Source: an uncultured Aureispira sp. (GTDB lineage Bacteria > Bacteroidota > Bacteroidia > Chitinophagales > Saprospiraceae). Taken from it: 42,844 bases of DNA. Below, piece by piece: positions 34,251 through 42,338 of the stretch. The translations under genes were made by a program, and so were the position numbers. Location of the stretch: positions 1 to 42,844 of the forward strand of contig CAJQQM010000066.1 in NCBI GenBank assembly GCA_905480485.1, given 5' to 3'. Below the pieces are notes generated by a model. The model was given only the letters and a program-made list of their open reading frames with translations, had not been told where the DNA came from and made no database searches. Position 1 is the stretch's first letter. Every line of letters starts with the position of its first letter.

Positions 34251-34910
34251 TTAAATCATTTGTATTTCAACGGCTTTTGCCTGACAATATTCCCTATAAA
34301 TGCCGGGTACTATATCAAGGCATTCCTTCAACTTTGCCGTTGTTTCAAAACTTGGTATTAACATCAAAAATCGTTGGGTATCGGCATCTATTTTTGTTCG
34401 TTCTGAATCAGAAGTAATACTTCCAAAGGCTCCAATTTCATCCCTGAAAACGGGAAGGTATTGAATATTTAGCGCTCCTCTTCCTAGTCCTCGATAGGCT
34501 TCATCTTTTTGGCCGACCCCAAAGCGTATTGGCCCTTTAATTTTGTCTAAGTCGTAGCCTCCAATTGACCAAGCTGTTTGAATAGAGATTAAATTTAAGG
34601 TATCGACGACATTATTGATGGAGTACAGCCCTTTAGATTTCAAAACTCTTCGCAGTAAAGCGTCCGCAGACAAGCGATATCGAGCAGGGTCTTTACCAAG
34701 AATACGATACGCCCTACGCCCAGTCAAAATAGGATTAAGCTGCGCGATTTCAGGCAGTTGCATAGATTGTTGCAGTTGATTGGTTTGTTGTTTAATGTGT
34801 TCTAAAAGTTTGTTGGAACTAGGCTTACAGCTTAATTGACAACAAAAACAAGCTACTTGTAGCTGAGGAAAGTGTTGCTTAAGTTCAGAATCAATACTTA
34901 GTGGGATCAT
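34251..34910 (-). CDS. B3/B4 domain-containing protein (PheRS beta-like tRNA-binding domain)
   Basis: I choose the ATG at 34910, giving 219 residues; an upstream ATG at 34967 would add a 19-residue Phe-rich segment unlike the family. The core shows the B3/B4 signature: RLSADALLRRVL (about 98-109), Gly-Leu-Tyr-Ser-Ile-Asn-Asn-Val-Val-Asp, Ser-Ile-Gly-Gly-Tyr-Asp-Leu, Gly-Arg-Gly-Ala-Leu-Asn-Ile, and Arg-Asp-Glu-Ile-Gly-Ala-Phe-Gly-Ser-x-Thr-Ser-Asp-Ser-Glu-Arg. Related domains in phenylalanyl-tRNA synthetase edit mischarged tRNA, and free-standing proteins may edit in trans; the substrate here is unknown. A Cys-Phe-Cys-Cys cluster near the N-terminus is notable. It is separated from the era operon by a 95-bp gap. 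Confidence 0.85.
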   Translation of the reverse strand: MIPLSIDSELKQHFPQLQVACFCCQLSCKPSSNKLLEHIKQQTNQLQQSMQLPEIAQLNPILTGRRAYRILGKDPARYRLSADALLRRVLKSKGLYSINNVVDTLNLISIQTAWSIGGYDLDKIKGPIRFGVGQKDEAYRGLGRGALNIQYLPVFRDEIGAFGSITSDSERTKIDADTQRFLMLIPSFETTAKLKECLDIVPGIYREYCQAKAVEIQMI

Positions 34911-35052
34911 GTAGAAAAAATTAAAAGATGTAAAAATATGCCTCAAAATAAGCCCACTGATGAACATGCCCTCGTTTCAAAAGCCGTAACATATTGCTGC
35001 TTAGACCTAAAGCCACAGCAAAGGTTTAATCTTCCAAAAGGAAACACAACAA

Positions 35053-36900
35053 TCAATTCAATTTGATAAATTGATTATTTCTCAGTAAAAATCGATGCCC
35101 TGATACTTCTATGATTTCGCCTTCTTTTACTTGGTTGAGCCCGAGGATATCTTCTTTTAGTGTATGTACAGAACCATTTGTACGTCGGGCAATTGTAAGG
35201 TATTCTTCGTTGACTACTGCGGCCAAGCCTCTATAAAAATTATTTTGCTCTTCTGCCCCACATAAAATAATCCGCAAAGGAATAGGAATCTGTCCCAACA
35301 GCTCCAAATCCCGGACCCTAGAATAACTATCTGCTATCAAAATAATTTCTTTCACCTGTTTATTTAATTGAATCCCTACTAAGACGGCCTCTAGATCATT
35401 TTCGGGAGGTTCAGCACCTCCTAATCCATTTTCTATGGCTTGATGCATCGTGGCAATAATCGAATCGAGCGATGCATAGTTAGCCGTACAAGCGTAGATT
35501 CCTCCTGTTTTACCAATTTTTTTGGCAGAAGCCATTTTACGATCACCATCGTTAAAAAATATATATTGATAACGGTCGCCATCTCTAAGGTTAAGAGCAT
35601 GCCAAAGGAGTACCTCTTCCAAATAAGGTTGCATACTTTGGGTTATATCTGTCACAATTAGGGTTCCTTTCCAGTTGTTTTTAAGGCGCTCAAGACTAGA
35701 CAAAATTGGTTTAGAGTGCGCTTCATACACTTTGGGATGAATAGTAATTTGCTCTTTAAAATAGGCCACCTTGGCACGGATAGCTTTCCTGACTCTAAAT
35801 GTTCTTAAAATTGGAATCGCTACGTTGTTCTTGAGAATGCGCTCTATAGTTTGCTGTTCTAACTTTGCGTTTTTGAGCGAATCCAATTGTTTTGCAACAC
35901 GGTCGGCTCTTTCTTGTATCAGGGCATCCCTTTTTGCAGCCAAACGAGTTTGTTCGGTTCGCCTTGCTTTCCATTCGGTAGTACTTATCGACAGGTATTC
36001 GATAGTTTCTACCAACAAATCAGCCCCCTCTTCCAAAAAAAGGGCTTGTTGACCAAAATTTAGATTATTGGGAGTATTTAGTGTATAACTATCGTTGATT
36101 GGAACCAAAATCTGAGCAAGCCCCGCAGCATTTGTTTTGGCTCGGTAGCGCAAATGATTTTTTTGGGCTTCTACCCAAAAAAGTTCTCCTTCAACGGGGC
36201 GCCCTTTTAGATCTTGAAAAACAAAATTAATCAAAGCCTGCTCTATAGAAGGATACTTTTCATACCCTTCTCGGCGCTCAAAATAAAGGGTTTCAGTCCA
36301 TGTAGCAAAAGGTTGATGAGGCATTTCGAATTGGTAATAATCTGGAGCACCTTGTAAGCTTAGACGATAAGATTTGCCAAGCGCCAAAGATAGTGTAGCT
36401 TCGCCCTTATTGTTGGTATGAACGATAGTGGATGAAGTACTGTCCAATGCTCTAATCCTAATTTTTTCTTGCAAGTCCCATGCCTTACCATTTTTACATA
36501 ATAACTTTATGATAACTGGGATGGATAAATCTAGTGGCTTATCCTCTGAGTATTGATAGTAAGGCACCGGAAATTCGTGCTTTTGGTACGCTCCTTTGGG
36601 AATATGTATTGTTGCAAAATCATCCCAATTAGATAGATGTATAGTATAATGATCATCAATCGGCAGTAATAATTCTACCACTCCAATTGAATCGGTTTCC
36701 AATCTATAGGTTTTTTTTTCATTTTGGGACTCAACGTTGAAAGAGAGACCCGAAATGAATACATGGTCCTTTGGATTTTTAAAAATAAATCGGACAACAG
36801 CTTTTGAAGTAGTGGGCCTTAATTGAGCATTGAGAGCAGCTGAGCCCGACAAATACAGAAAGTTGATTATCAATAATTTAATGACATATTGATATTTCAT
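35053..36900 (-). CDS. secreted protein with three Ig-like repeats, coiled coil and vWA-like domain
   Basis: The 615-residue protein has a signal peptide (1-26). Three diverged repeats of about 80 residues follow (about 34-115, 126-208 and 222-302), each reading as a carboxypeptidase-regulatory or Ig-like beta sandwich with a Gly-x-Ala/Val-x-Leu-x-Leu-Pro ending. Next come a charged helical, probably coiled-coil segment (305-360) and a von Willebrand A-like domain (about 410-575). The metal site is seen as Asp418-x-Thr420-x-Ser422, with Gly-Gly-Ala-Glu-Pro-Pro-Glu-Asn-Asp near 494 and Ala-Asp-Ser later. vWA domains bind ligands through a metal ion. No lipobox or sorting tail is present, so it is probably periplasmic. 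It is monocistronic. Confidence 0.82.
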   Translation of the reverse strand: MKYQYVIKLLIINFLYLSGSAALNAQLRPTTSKAVVRFIFKNPKDHVFISGLSFNVESQNEKKTYRLETDSIGVVELLLPIDDHYTIHLSNWDDFATIHIPKGAYQKHEFPVPYYQYSEDKPLDLSIPVIIKLLCKNGKAWDLQEKIRIRALDSTSSTIVHTNNKGEATLSLALGKSYRLSLQGAPDYYQFEMPHQPFATWTETLYFERREGYEKYPSIEQALINFVFQDLKGRPVEGELFWVEAQKNHLRYRAKTNAAGLAQILVPINDSYTLNTPNNLNFGQQALFLEEGADLLVETIEYLSISTTEWKARRTEQTRLAAKRDALIQERADRVAKQLDSLKNAKLEQQTIERILKNNVAIPILRTFRVRKAIRAKVAYFKEQITIHPKVYEAHSKPILSSLERLKNNWKGTLIVTDITQSMQPYLEEVLLWHALNLRDGDRYQYIFFNDGDRKMASAKKIGKTGGIYACTANYASLDSIIATMHQAIENGLGGAEPPENDLEAVLVGIQLNKQVKEIILIADSYSRVRDLELLGQIPIPLRIILCGAEEQNNFYRGLAAVVNEEYLTIARRTNGSVHTLKEDILGLNQVKEGEIIEVSGHRFLLRNNQFIKLN

Positions 36901-37119
36901 ATAAGATAATTATTTTGGCTTGAATATTGATGTTATTTAATAAAAAAGAAAACCAAGAACTGACTTAAAGGTTCTAAATAAAAAAAATGTTATAATTTAT
37001 GGTTCAAATATCGATACCTTCGAAATTTTGACCTTTATTCATGGTAGTACCTACGATGTTTCCCATAGAATACCACAATAAATTAACAAAAAATTAGTTA
37101 ATTAAGTAGAAAAAAAAGA

Positions 37120-37491
37120 ATGAAAACGACACTCCTTCTTCTAATGTTGATGTACAACTATGCATCAGCCCAATTGTATTCGGCACAACAAACTGAAAAC
37201 TTTGACATTGCTTCATCCGTAGACAATTTTGTTGCGAACGATGAATGGACGTTTATAAAAGGCCGAAAAGGCAAATCGCTCTTCATTGATTTAGAAAAGT
37301 TGAATGGTAATACGACAAAGCTTAGCTTGATTCGTGAGGATAAAACCCTAATTCACCAAGACAATCACCTTTTTGACCTCCCAAACAACACAATTTACGA
37401 GATAGATTTGGAAAATTTAAAAAGAGGTGTTTATTTTGTAGTAATACAGCGTCAAAAATTGGACCCTGTTCGACAAAAAATCAGCATTTAA
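37120..37491 (+). CDS. small secreted protein, 123 aa
   Basis: A signal peptide of 18 residues ends in Ala-Ser-Ala-Gln. The rest is a single beta domain of about 100 residues ending in Tyr-Glu-Ile-Asp-Leu-Glu-Asn-Leu-Lys-Arg-Gly-Val-Tyr-Phe-Val-Val-Ile-Gln, which resembles the last strands of type IX sorting domains; it lacks the N-terminal part of that domain (the Tyr-Pro-Asn-Pro motif), so I do not call it one. Function is unknown. The ATG follows an A-rich tract. It lies 13 bp upstream of the HU-CCDC81/SPOR gene and is likely co-transcribed with it. Confidence 0.75.
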   Translation: MKTTLLLLMLMYNYASAQLYSAQQTENFDIASSVDNFVANDEWTFIKGRKGKSLFIDLEKLNGNTTKLSLIREDKTLIHQDNHLFDLPNNTIYEIDLENLKRGVYFVVIQRQKLDPVRQKISI

Positions 37492-37504
37492 CACAAACAT
37501 ACAC

Positions 37505-38515
37505 TTGGACTTATCCTCAAACATAAAAGAACTTCTCTACAAAAATGATTGTGTCATTATTCCGAATATTGGGGGTTTCGTCACTCAATCCTCGCCTGCT
37601 TCGGTAGATATGATCGAACAAGTAGTTGTACCTCCAAGTAAATCCGTTTCCTTCAATATAAAACTAAATCACAACGACGGTTTGATTGCTAATCATGTAG
37701 CAGCCCAAGCCAACATCCCTTTCAACGAAGCCAAGATTGCTGTTGAACAATATTGTCAAAATATTGAGGATGATTTATTCAACAACAAAATTGTACATTT
37801 CAAACAATTAGGAAAATTGTTTTTTAATGCCGACGGCAAATTAGAGTTCGTCCCCGAAAAATGTAACTTTTTGATTGATGCGTACGGATTACCCGACCTG
37901 GACTGCATACCAATATTACGCAACAAAAAATACTTAAAGGAAGTTTTAAGCCCTGAAGCCGTAACCGTTTCGACCGTAAAACCAAACGCCAAGATTCCTT
38001 ACACCAAGCTTGCTGCTGCGTGTTTGCTTATTGTGGTATTTGTCAGTTTTATATACAGCAACGATTGGCTAATAGGCCCTTCGAACAACCTTGCGGATAC
38101 AATAAGTGAAACGCCTGACAGTAGTACTCAAATAGCAACAGCTACCGTCTTGCCTCTTCCTAATACTAATTTTATCGACACAGCAGAAACCATCGAAGCG
38201 ACTCCTGATGTTCAGGATACTACCTATGATGATGCTATAACAGCGCCGACAAATGACAAAAAGCCCCAACTTGAAGCTTTAGAAGCTGAAAAAGAATTGG
38301 AAGATTTTATAATTGTTTTGGGCGCTTTTGGTAAGAAAAAAAATGCAGATAGGTTATCGAAAAAATTGGCTGCAGATAATTATTTGCCTGATGTCACCTT
38401 TAAGAATGGCTTAAACCGCGTGGGTGTTCAAATAAGCTGCACCAACGAAGAATTGCAACAACATTTGCAATTTTTGAGAGATAACTACAATCCTAAAGCT
38501 TGGATTGTTGAATAA
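37505..38515 (+). CDS. HU-CCDC81-like, transmembrane and SPOR domain protein
   Basis: The 336-residue protein has two tandem HU/CCDC81-type domains at about 3-70 and 72-132, with the opening Ile-Lys-Glu-Leu-Leu-Tyr-Lys-Asn-Asp-Cys-Val-Ile-Ile-Pro, Gly-Gly-Phe-Val, and His-Phe-Lys-Gln-Leu-Gly-Lys-Leu. One membrane helix follows (168-186), then an acidic and Thr-rich linker, and a C-terminal SPOR domain (about 262-336) with Val-Leu-Gly-Ala-Phe-Gly-Lys. SPOR binds denuded glycan at the division septum, while the HU-like part would be cytoplasmic, so the protein spans the inner membrane. The start is TTG at 37505; no ATG or GTG lies upstream in frame, and the start directly precedes the domain. 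Convergent with aroK at 6 bp. Confidence 0.86.
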   Translation: MDLSSNIKELLYKNDCVIIPNIGGFVTQSSPASVDMIEQVVVPPSKSVSFNIKLNHNDGLIANHVAAQANIPFNEAKIAVEQYCQNIEDDLFNNKIVHFKQLGKLFFNADGKLEFVPEKCNFLIDAYGLPDLDCIPILRNKKYLKEVLSPEAVTVSTVKPNAKIPYTKLAAACLLIVVFVSFIYSNDWLIGPSNNLADTISETPDSSTQIATATVLPLPNTNFIDTAETIEATPDVQDTTYDDAITAPTNDKKPQLEALEAEKELEDFIIVLGAFGKKKNADRLSKKLAADNYLPDVTFKNGLNRVGVQISCTNEELQQHLQFLRDNYNPKAWIVE

Positions 38516-38527
38516 ATTAGCTTATTC
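38510..38527. terminator. short hairpin between convergent stop codons, weak bidirectional terminator candidate
   Basis: GAATAA (38510-38515) and TTATTC (38522-38527) are complementary with a 6-base loop, and the two stop codons of the convergent genes lie in the arms. The stem is short and AT-rich and has no T run, so it is a weak candidate. Confidence 0.2.
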
Positions 38528-39055
38528 ATCGGTGTTATGTTCCTTTATTATTGCTGCAAAATTTTTTAGATTTTGATGTTCAATCGTCAGACTATACTGT
38601 GCCTGTTCATAAAACTTTGCTCTTTCATTCAACCTTTCGTTGATCAAATACTGCAATTGTACAGCGGTCTTGTTGGCTAGTAATGGACGTTGAGCCGTTT
38701 CTTTATGCAGGCGCTCATAGAGTATTTCAGGACTCAACTTTAGGTATATGCTGCAGGTTCCAGCCGATGATATTATGCGCTTTATGCTGTGCTGATTGCA
38801 AGGAGTACCTCCCCCTAAAGCCACAACTAGCTTTGATTTATTTAATAAATTTCCGAGGTTCTTTTGTTCTAATTCCCTAAAAAAAGTTTCCCCAAATTTT
38901 TCAAAAATTAAGGGAACAGACATTCTTTGTTGTTGTTCTATTAAATCGTCCAAATCACAGAAACCCCAATTCAGATAGCTTGCTATTTTTTGACCCCAAT
39001 AAGTCTTGCCAGCCCCCATAAAGCCCATCAAAACTATATTTCTAACGACCGTCAT
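38522..39055 (-). CDS. aroK: shikimate kinase
   Basis: The ATG at 39055 gives 177 residues, the normal AroK length; the frame extends 24 codons upstream into the MarR gene without family support. Motifs are the P-loop GFMGAGKT (11-18), Asp34 and Asp36 in Cys-Asp-Leu-Asp-Asp, Arg60 in Phe-Arg-Glu-Leu-Glu, and Gly-Gly-Gly at 81-83 that binds shikimate. AroK phosphorylates shikimate at the 3-hydroxyl on the way to chorismate and aromatic amino acids. Its start lies inside the 3' end of the MarR gene (14-bp overlap), so translation may be coupled to the regulator. It converges on the HU-CCDC81/SPOR gene with 6 bp between stops. Confidence 0.93.
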   Translation of the reverse strand: MTVVRNIVLMGFMGAGKTYWGQKIASYLNWGFCDLDDLIEQQQRMSVPLIFEKFGETFFRELEQKNLGNLLNKSKLVVALGGGTPCNQHSIKRIISSAGTCSIYLKLSPEILYERLHKETAQRPLLANKTAVQLQYLINERLNERAKFYEQAQYSLTIEHQNLKNFAAIIKEHNTDE

Positions 39056-39698
39056 TGATGTACTTTTCAAAAATCTGAGCAATCGATGATAATTTTTCTT
39101 TATGAAAAATCGGGTGATGAAAATCATTAAGTTTACTTAACAATTTCAATATTTGATTTTTTTCCGGCTCCGTCAAATCGCCAACAGCTACCGTACCTAT
39201 TTTTTCTAACATAGGCATCAATTTTATAAAAACACGATGCCCCTTTTCCGTTGCCATAACGCGCCGAGCTCGCTTGTCTTCCAAATCACGGTACGAACGA
39301 ATCAATTCGTGTCTTTCAAGACGCCTAATAACCTCCATACCTGACGTAAATTCACAGGTGTTTTTCTGGATGAGTTCATTTTTTTTCATATCTCCTAACA
39401 ACACGAGGGAGGTCAAAAAACCAAAATCATCGGTAGTCTTCAGGACTGAACCATCGAGGCCTTTTTTAAAATAAAGACGTAAATATTTGTACATCAAACT
39501 AATGTACTGGCAAATTTTAGCTTCAAGCGTACCATGCATTTCTACATCATCTAGGTTATCCATGGGCTTTTGTGGGACAGGACCAGCAGTTTTGTTGATC
39601 ATCCAGTCGGCAAAGGCATCGACATTATCGATATGACCCTCATTTTGATATTGTTCGATGAGAGGTATTAAATCGGACAGTAATTTGTAGCTAGGCAC
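39042..39698 (-). CDS. MarR-family transcriptional regulator
   Basis: The 218-residue protein has a winged helix-turn-helix at about 95-165, including the recognition region Thr-Ser-Gly-Met-Glu-Val-Ile-Arg-Arg-Leu-Glu and the wing with Asp-Leu-Glu-Asp-Lys-Arg-Ala-Arg-Arg-Val ... Thr-Glu-Lys-Gly, the MarR signature. About 60 residues precede the usual MarR core, longer than the typical 140-150-residue family member. The start is GTG at 39698; a stop codon directly upstream in frame rules out anything longer. MarR proteins are dimers that bind palindromes and usually repress their own gene. The effector is unknown. It overlaps aroK by 14 bp downstream. A 16-bp inverted repeat lies 175 bp upstream. 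Confidence 0.87.
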   Translation of the reverse strand: MPSYKLLSDLIPLIEQYQNEGHIDNVDAFADWMINKTAGPVPQKPMDNLDDVEMHGTLEAKICQYISLMYKYLRLYFKKGLDGSVLKTTDDFGFLTSLVLLGDMKKNELIQKNTCEFTSGMEVIRRLERHELIRSYRDLEDKRARRVMATEKGHRVFIKLMPMLEKIGTVAVGDLTEPEKNQILKLLSKLNDFHHPIFHKEKLSSIAQIFEKYINDGR

Positions 39699-39872
39699 TT
39701 AAATATTTTTTTTCGATGAGTGTAATCGTTGGTATTTTTTTATGATATTGGCAATAAAACAGACTGATTAACAAAACAACATAGAAACTTTAAAACAAGT
39801 AGTTTAAAGAAGGAGGGGATTAAAAAGGTACAAATTTTAATTGCCAATTGAATAATAGCATTTAATATACAA

Positions 39873-39888
39873 AATCTTATTTAAGATT
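39873..39888. promoter_or_regulatory. 16-bp inverted repeat upstream of the MarR gene, possible operator
   Basis: AATCTTA and TAAGATT are perfect 7-base complements around two bases. MarR dimers typically bind palindromes of this size in their own promoter region, and this is the best palindrome in the 288-bp gap upstream of the regulator. The distance of 175 bp to the start is long, so it is tentative. Confidence 0.35.
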
Positions 39889-39986
39889 CCTAAATATTGA
39901 ACGTCAATACAATTGATGAAGAATCAAAAAAAAACAGCTATCGAATCAATACATATTCAGGAAATGCGGCTTAAGGATTTGTTGTT

Positions 39987-41690
39987 TTATTTTTTGGATA
40001 AATTCATTTGCTCGGCAGGGGTAGGTTTCTGTTTCCAAGAATTGTCATAGGCTTCAAAATGTCCGCTTGCGTGTGCTTGCTGAGCATTAAGACGCCCGTC
40101 TGCAAACTTACAAAAAGAGGCAAAAGCCGCTGGCTTTTGTTCTTTTAGTACAAATATCGATGCATTTGTTGCAGCTTTTACAGCGATAGGAACACCTCCG
40201 CCCAAGTCTGACCAATGCCCGCCTAAGATTAGATTTTTGATCGGTGTACGATGGTGCGCAATTTTTGCTTCCATATTTGCTCGACCAGGACGTGCCCCCA
40301 TAATAGAACCGTTGCGATTGAAACTGTAACGCCAATGCGTGATAGGAGAAGCAATATCCATAAATTCAATATGACTACGAATATCAATATCCAATCGCTC
40401 TTCAATTCTGTCGAGTATTATCGCCGCAAATTCTTCTTTAATTTTATAATAGGCATCGGTTCGCACAAAGTGCCCCCGTTCATCTAATTCTGTACCCCAA
40501 TAATTTTTGTAATCGATCCAGGCAGAGGAGTAAATAGTTAAGGTTCCTTTACCTGCAGGGGCCAAGCTTTTATCTCTCAAGCTTGGAGGAATAATGGATA
40601 TAGCCGTTTTGTAAGGATCGCCAGAATCGTGGTCTTTTCTAGAAACGCCATCTGCCAAAATCAACACCAACTCTTCCTGAAAACCTAAGGATTCGGTAGG
40701 ACAATCTAAAGCGATAGAAATAGCCACAGCAGAACTGTATAACACAGCAGATTTAAGGTTTGTTTTTAACTGTTGAGGTACTTGGTCTGTCGGCAGCATT
40801 TTTTCATACAAACGTTCCACGTCGCAGGCGGCAATTACATGACCCGCTTTAACTTCGTAATCTTTGTTGTTTTTAGAAAACCGAACACCTTTGCAAACGC
40901 CATCACTAAGAAGTATTTCTTTGGCCTCCACCTGAAAAATAAGGTCGTTTTTGTAGTAGTTAGTAACGTGTTCCAACCATTCGATAAACACTTGCGAACC
41001 GCCTTGAGGTGGCAGTTGATAATCACTACAATACGCCCAAGCAATTGGCAACAAAACCGATAACAAATCGGGCTCTGAGGACCATACCTTGTGCAAGTTT
41101 GGATCTTTAAAAAATAGATTTAGGCCCTTGGTAAAACCCGCTTCCCCGTGGTACCAAATATATCGAATAATAGGGCGAACAAATTCTAATTTCCGAAAAC
41201 CATTTTTCATTTTTTCAAAGACAGACATTGTTTCGGTCGTCCGAAACATATTAGGGTACAAATCAAAAGAACGGGTTATTTTTTTGGCGGCTTTAAAAAG
41301 TCGAAGAATCCCTTTTTTTTCGTGTGGAAAATCTGCTATTAATTGGTCTCTTAATGCATCGGGATTATTAGTCAATAGGTAGTCGTAGCTTGCACCTTTA
41401 AATCGATTGATCCGGTGCAGGGTTTCTAAGGTAGGTTTATCTTCGCCTATAAATTCAAAAATTTTGGTGACTAAGCCCTTCTCTCCGCATTGATTTAGCC
41501 AATGAATTGCCGAGTCAAAACGAAAATCCTTCCGACGAAACCCCGCTAAATAGCCCCCTGCATGCGGTTCTTTTTCGAGCACACAGACCGATAATCCACA
41601 ACGACTTAACAGTGCTGCCGCTGTCATTCCAGAAATACCTGCGCCAATAATGACAACATCATAATAAGACTTGGCTACTATTTCGCTCAT
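39987..41690 (-). CDS. CrtI/retinol-saturase-like FAD-dependent oxidoreductase
   Basis: I use the ATG at 41690 (567 residues); a TTG two codons earlier is less likely. The N-terminal dinucleotide-binding fold is complete: DVVIIGAGISGMTAAALL (Gly16, Gly18, Gly21) followed by Glu40 in Val-Leu-Glu-Lys-Glu. The C-terminal FAD-contact region reads LILGGHWSDLGGGVPIA. The middle resembles the phytoene desaturase/carotenoid isomerase/all-trans-retinol 13,14-reductase superfamily, with Ser-Ala-Ile-His-Trp-Leu near 60. These enzymes act on polyene lipids; which one cannot be told from sequence, and no crtB, crtY or other carotenoid gene is in the window. No signal peptide. It lies 288 bp upstream of the MarR gene on the same strand, so it may or may not share its regulation. 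Confidence 0.86.
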   Translation of the reverse strand: MSEIVAKSYYDVVIIGAGISGMTAAALLSRCGLSVCVLEKEPHAGGYLAGFRRKDFRFDSAIHWLNQCGEKGLVTKIFEFIGEDKPTLETLHRINRFKGASYDYLLTNNPDALRDQLIADFPHEKKGILRLFKAAKKITRSFDLYPNMFRTTETMSVFEKMKNGFRKLEFVRPIIRYIWYHGEAGFTKGLNLFFKDPNLHKVWSSEPDLLSVLLPIAWAYCSDYQLPPQGGSQVFIEWLEHVTNYYKNDLIFQVEAKEILLSDGVCKGVRFSKNNKDYEVKAGHVIAACDVERLYEKMLPTDQVPQQLKTNLKSAVLYSSAVAISIALDCPTESLGFQEELVLILADGVSRKDHDSGDPYKTAISIIPPSLRDKSLAPAGKGTLTIYSSAWIDYKNYWGTELDERGHFVRTDAYYKIKEEFAAIILDRIEERLDIDIRSHIEFMDIASPITHWRYSFNRNGSIMGARPGRANMEAKIAHHRTPIKNLILGGHWSDLGGGVPIAVKAATNASIFVLKEQKPAAFASFCKFADGRLNAQQAHASGHFEAYDNSWKQKPTPAEQMNLSKK

Positions 41691-42133
41691 ACTCAATTAG
41701 TATCATTTTGATTTAAAAACGTCTCAAAATACTAAATTTTATGCACAAACTATGCTTCCAAAAGAGATACTTTCGACTCGAACTACAGGATAGGAGCTTA
41801 ATTGATGAGCTACAGTAAATAGAAGGAGTCGATAGGGCCAAATTCTTGAACTATAAATACTAAAGGAAGGTTAAACTTGAATATAACATAAGATAATTTG
41901 TGTCTAAATAAAAGATCGGACGTGAGGGTCGTTTAGCGCGATGCATACAACACCCTTAGGTGATGCTTAATCGATTGTATCGGACTCGAATAAGGAAGCT
42001 AATTTTATCTTTATTGATCAAAAGCCATTCGATTGGATGATTGATTTAGGAAATGATTGCTTAATACAATAGTAAGCTGTTTTTAAAGCTTTTGTTGATA
42101 AAGCAATAATAAAGAAAAGTTGCCTGAACTCCA

Positions 42134-42148
42134 AACTAGTTACTAGTT
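42134..42148. repeat. 15-bp palindrome upstream of the metalloprotease gene
   Basis: AACTAGT-T-ACTAGTT has two perfect 7-base arms around one base and also contains a direct repeat of ACTAGTT. It lies about 190 bp upstream of the protease start. A regulator site is possible. Confidence 0.35.
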
Positions 42149-42192
42149 GAATCGCTCGGTTTTCATCACCTTGGGATGTTTTTGTGTCCCCT

Positions 42193-42214
42193 AATAATTA
42201 CCCTGTTAATTATT
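42193..42214. repeat. AT-rich stem-loop with 8-bp arms
   Basis: AATAATTA (42193-42200) and TAATTATT (42207-42214) are exact complements around a 6-base loop, about 125 bp upstream of the protease start. No T run follows, so it is not a typical terminator. Confidence 0.35.
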
Positions 42215-42338
42215 GCTGTAGAATCTTTTTAAAACCTTTAACTAGAAGACACAAACTAAAATTAAGCAGTCAATAAAATAGGAAATTTAGCGGTATTTTC
42301 ATACATTAATTATCTTACTGAATACAACCTACTCAATT

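Larger units (their letters stand above)
41691..42338. other. 648-bp divergent intergenic region, no supported gene
   Basis: The gap separates the CrtI-like gene and the metalloprotease gene. I find no open frame of gene-like quality, no tRNA and no exact TAnnTTTG box. It contains a short CACC-CTTA-GGTG hairpin near 41949-41960, a 15-bp palindrome at 42134-42148 and an 8-bp-arm stem-loop at 42193-42214. Its length leaves room for regulatory sites or a small RNA, neither shown. Confidence 0.5.

Noticed and set aside
39056-39127. Upstream start of shikimate kinase
   Set aside because: The extra 24 residues are inside the MarR gene and AroK proteins normally start just before the P-loop strand.
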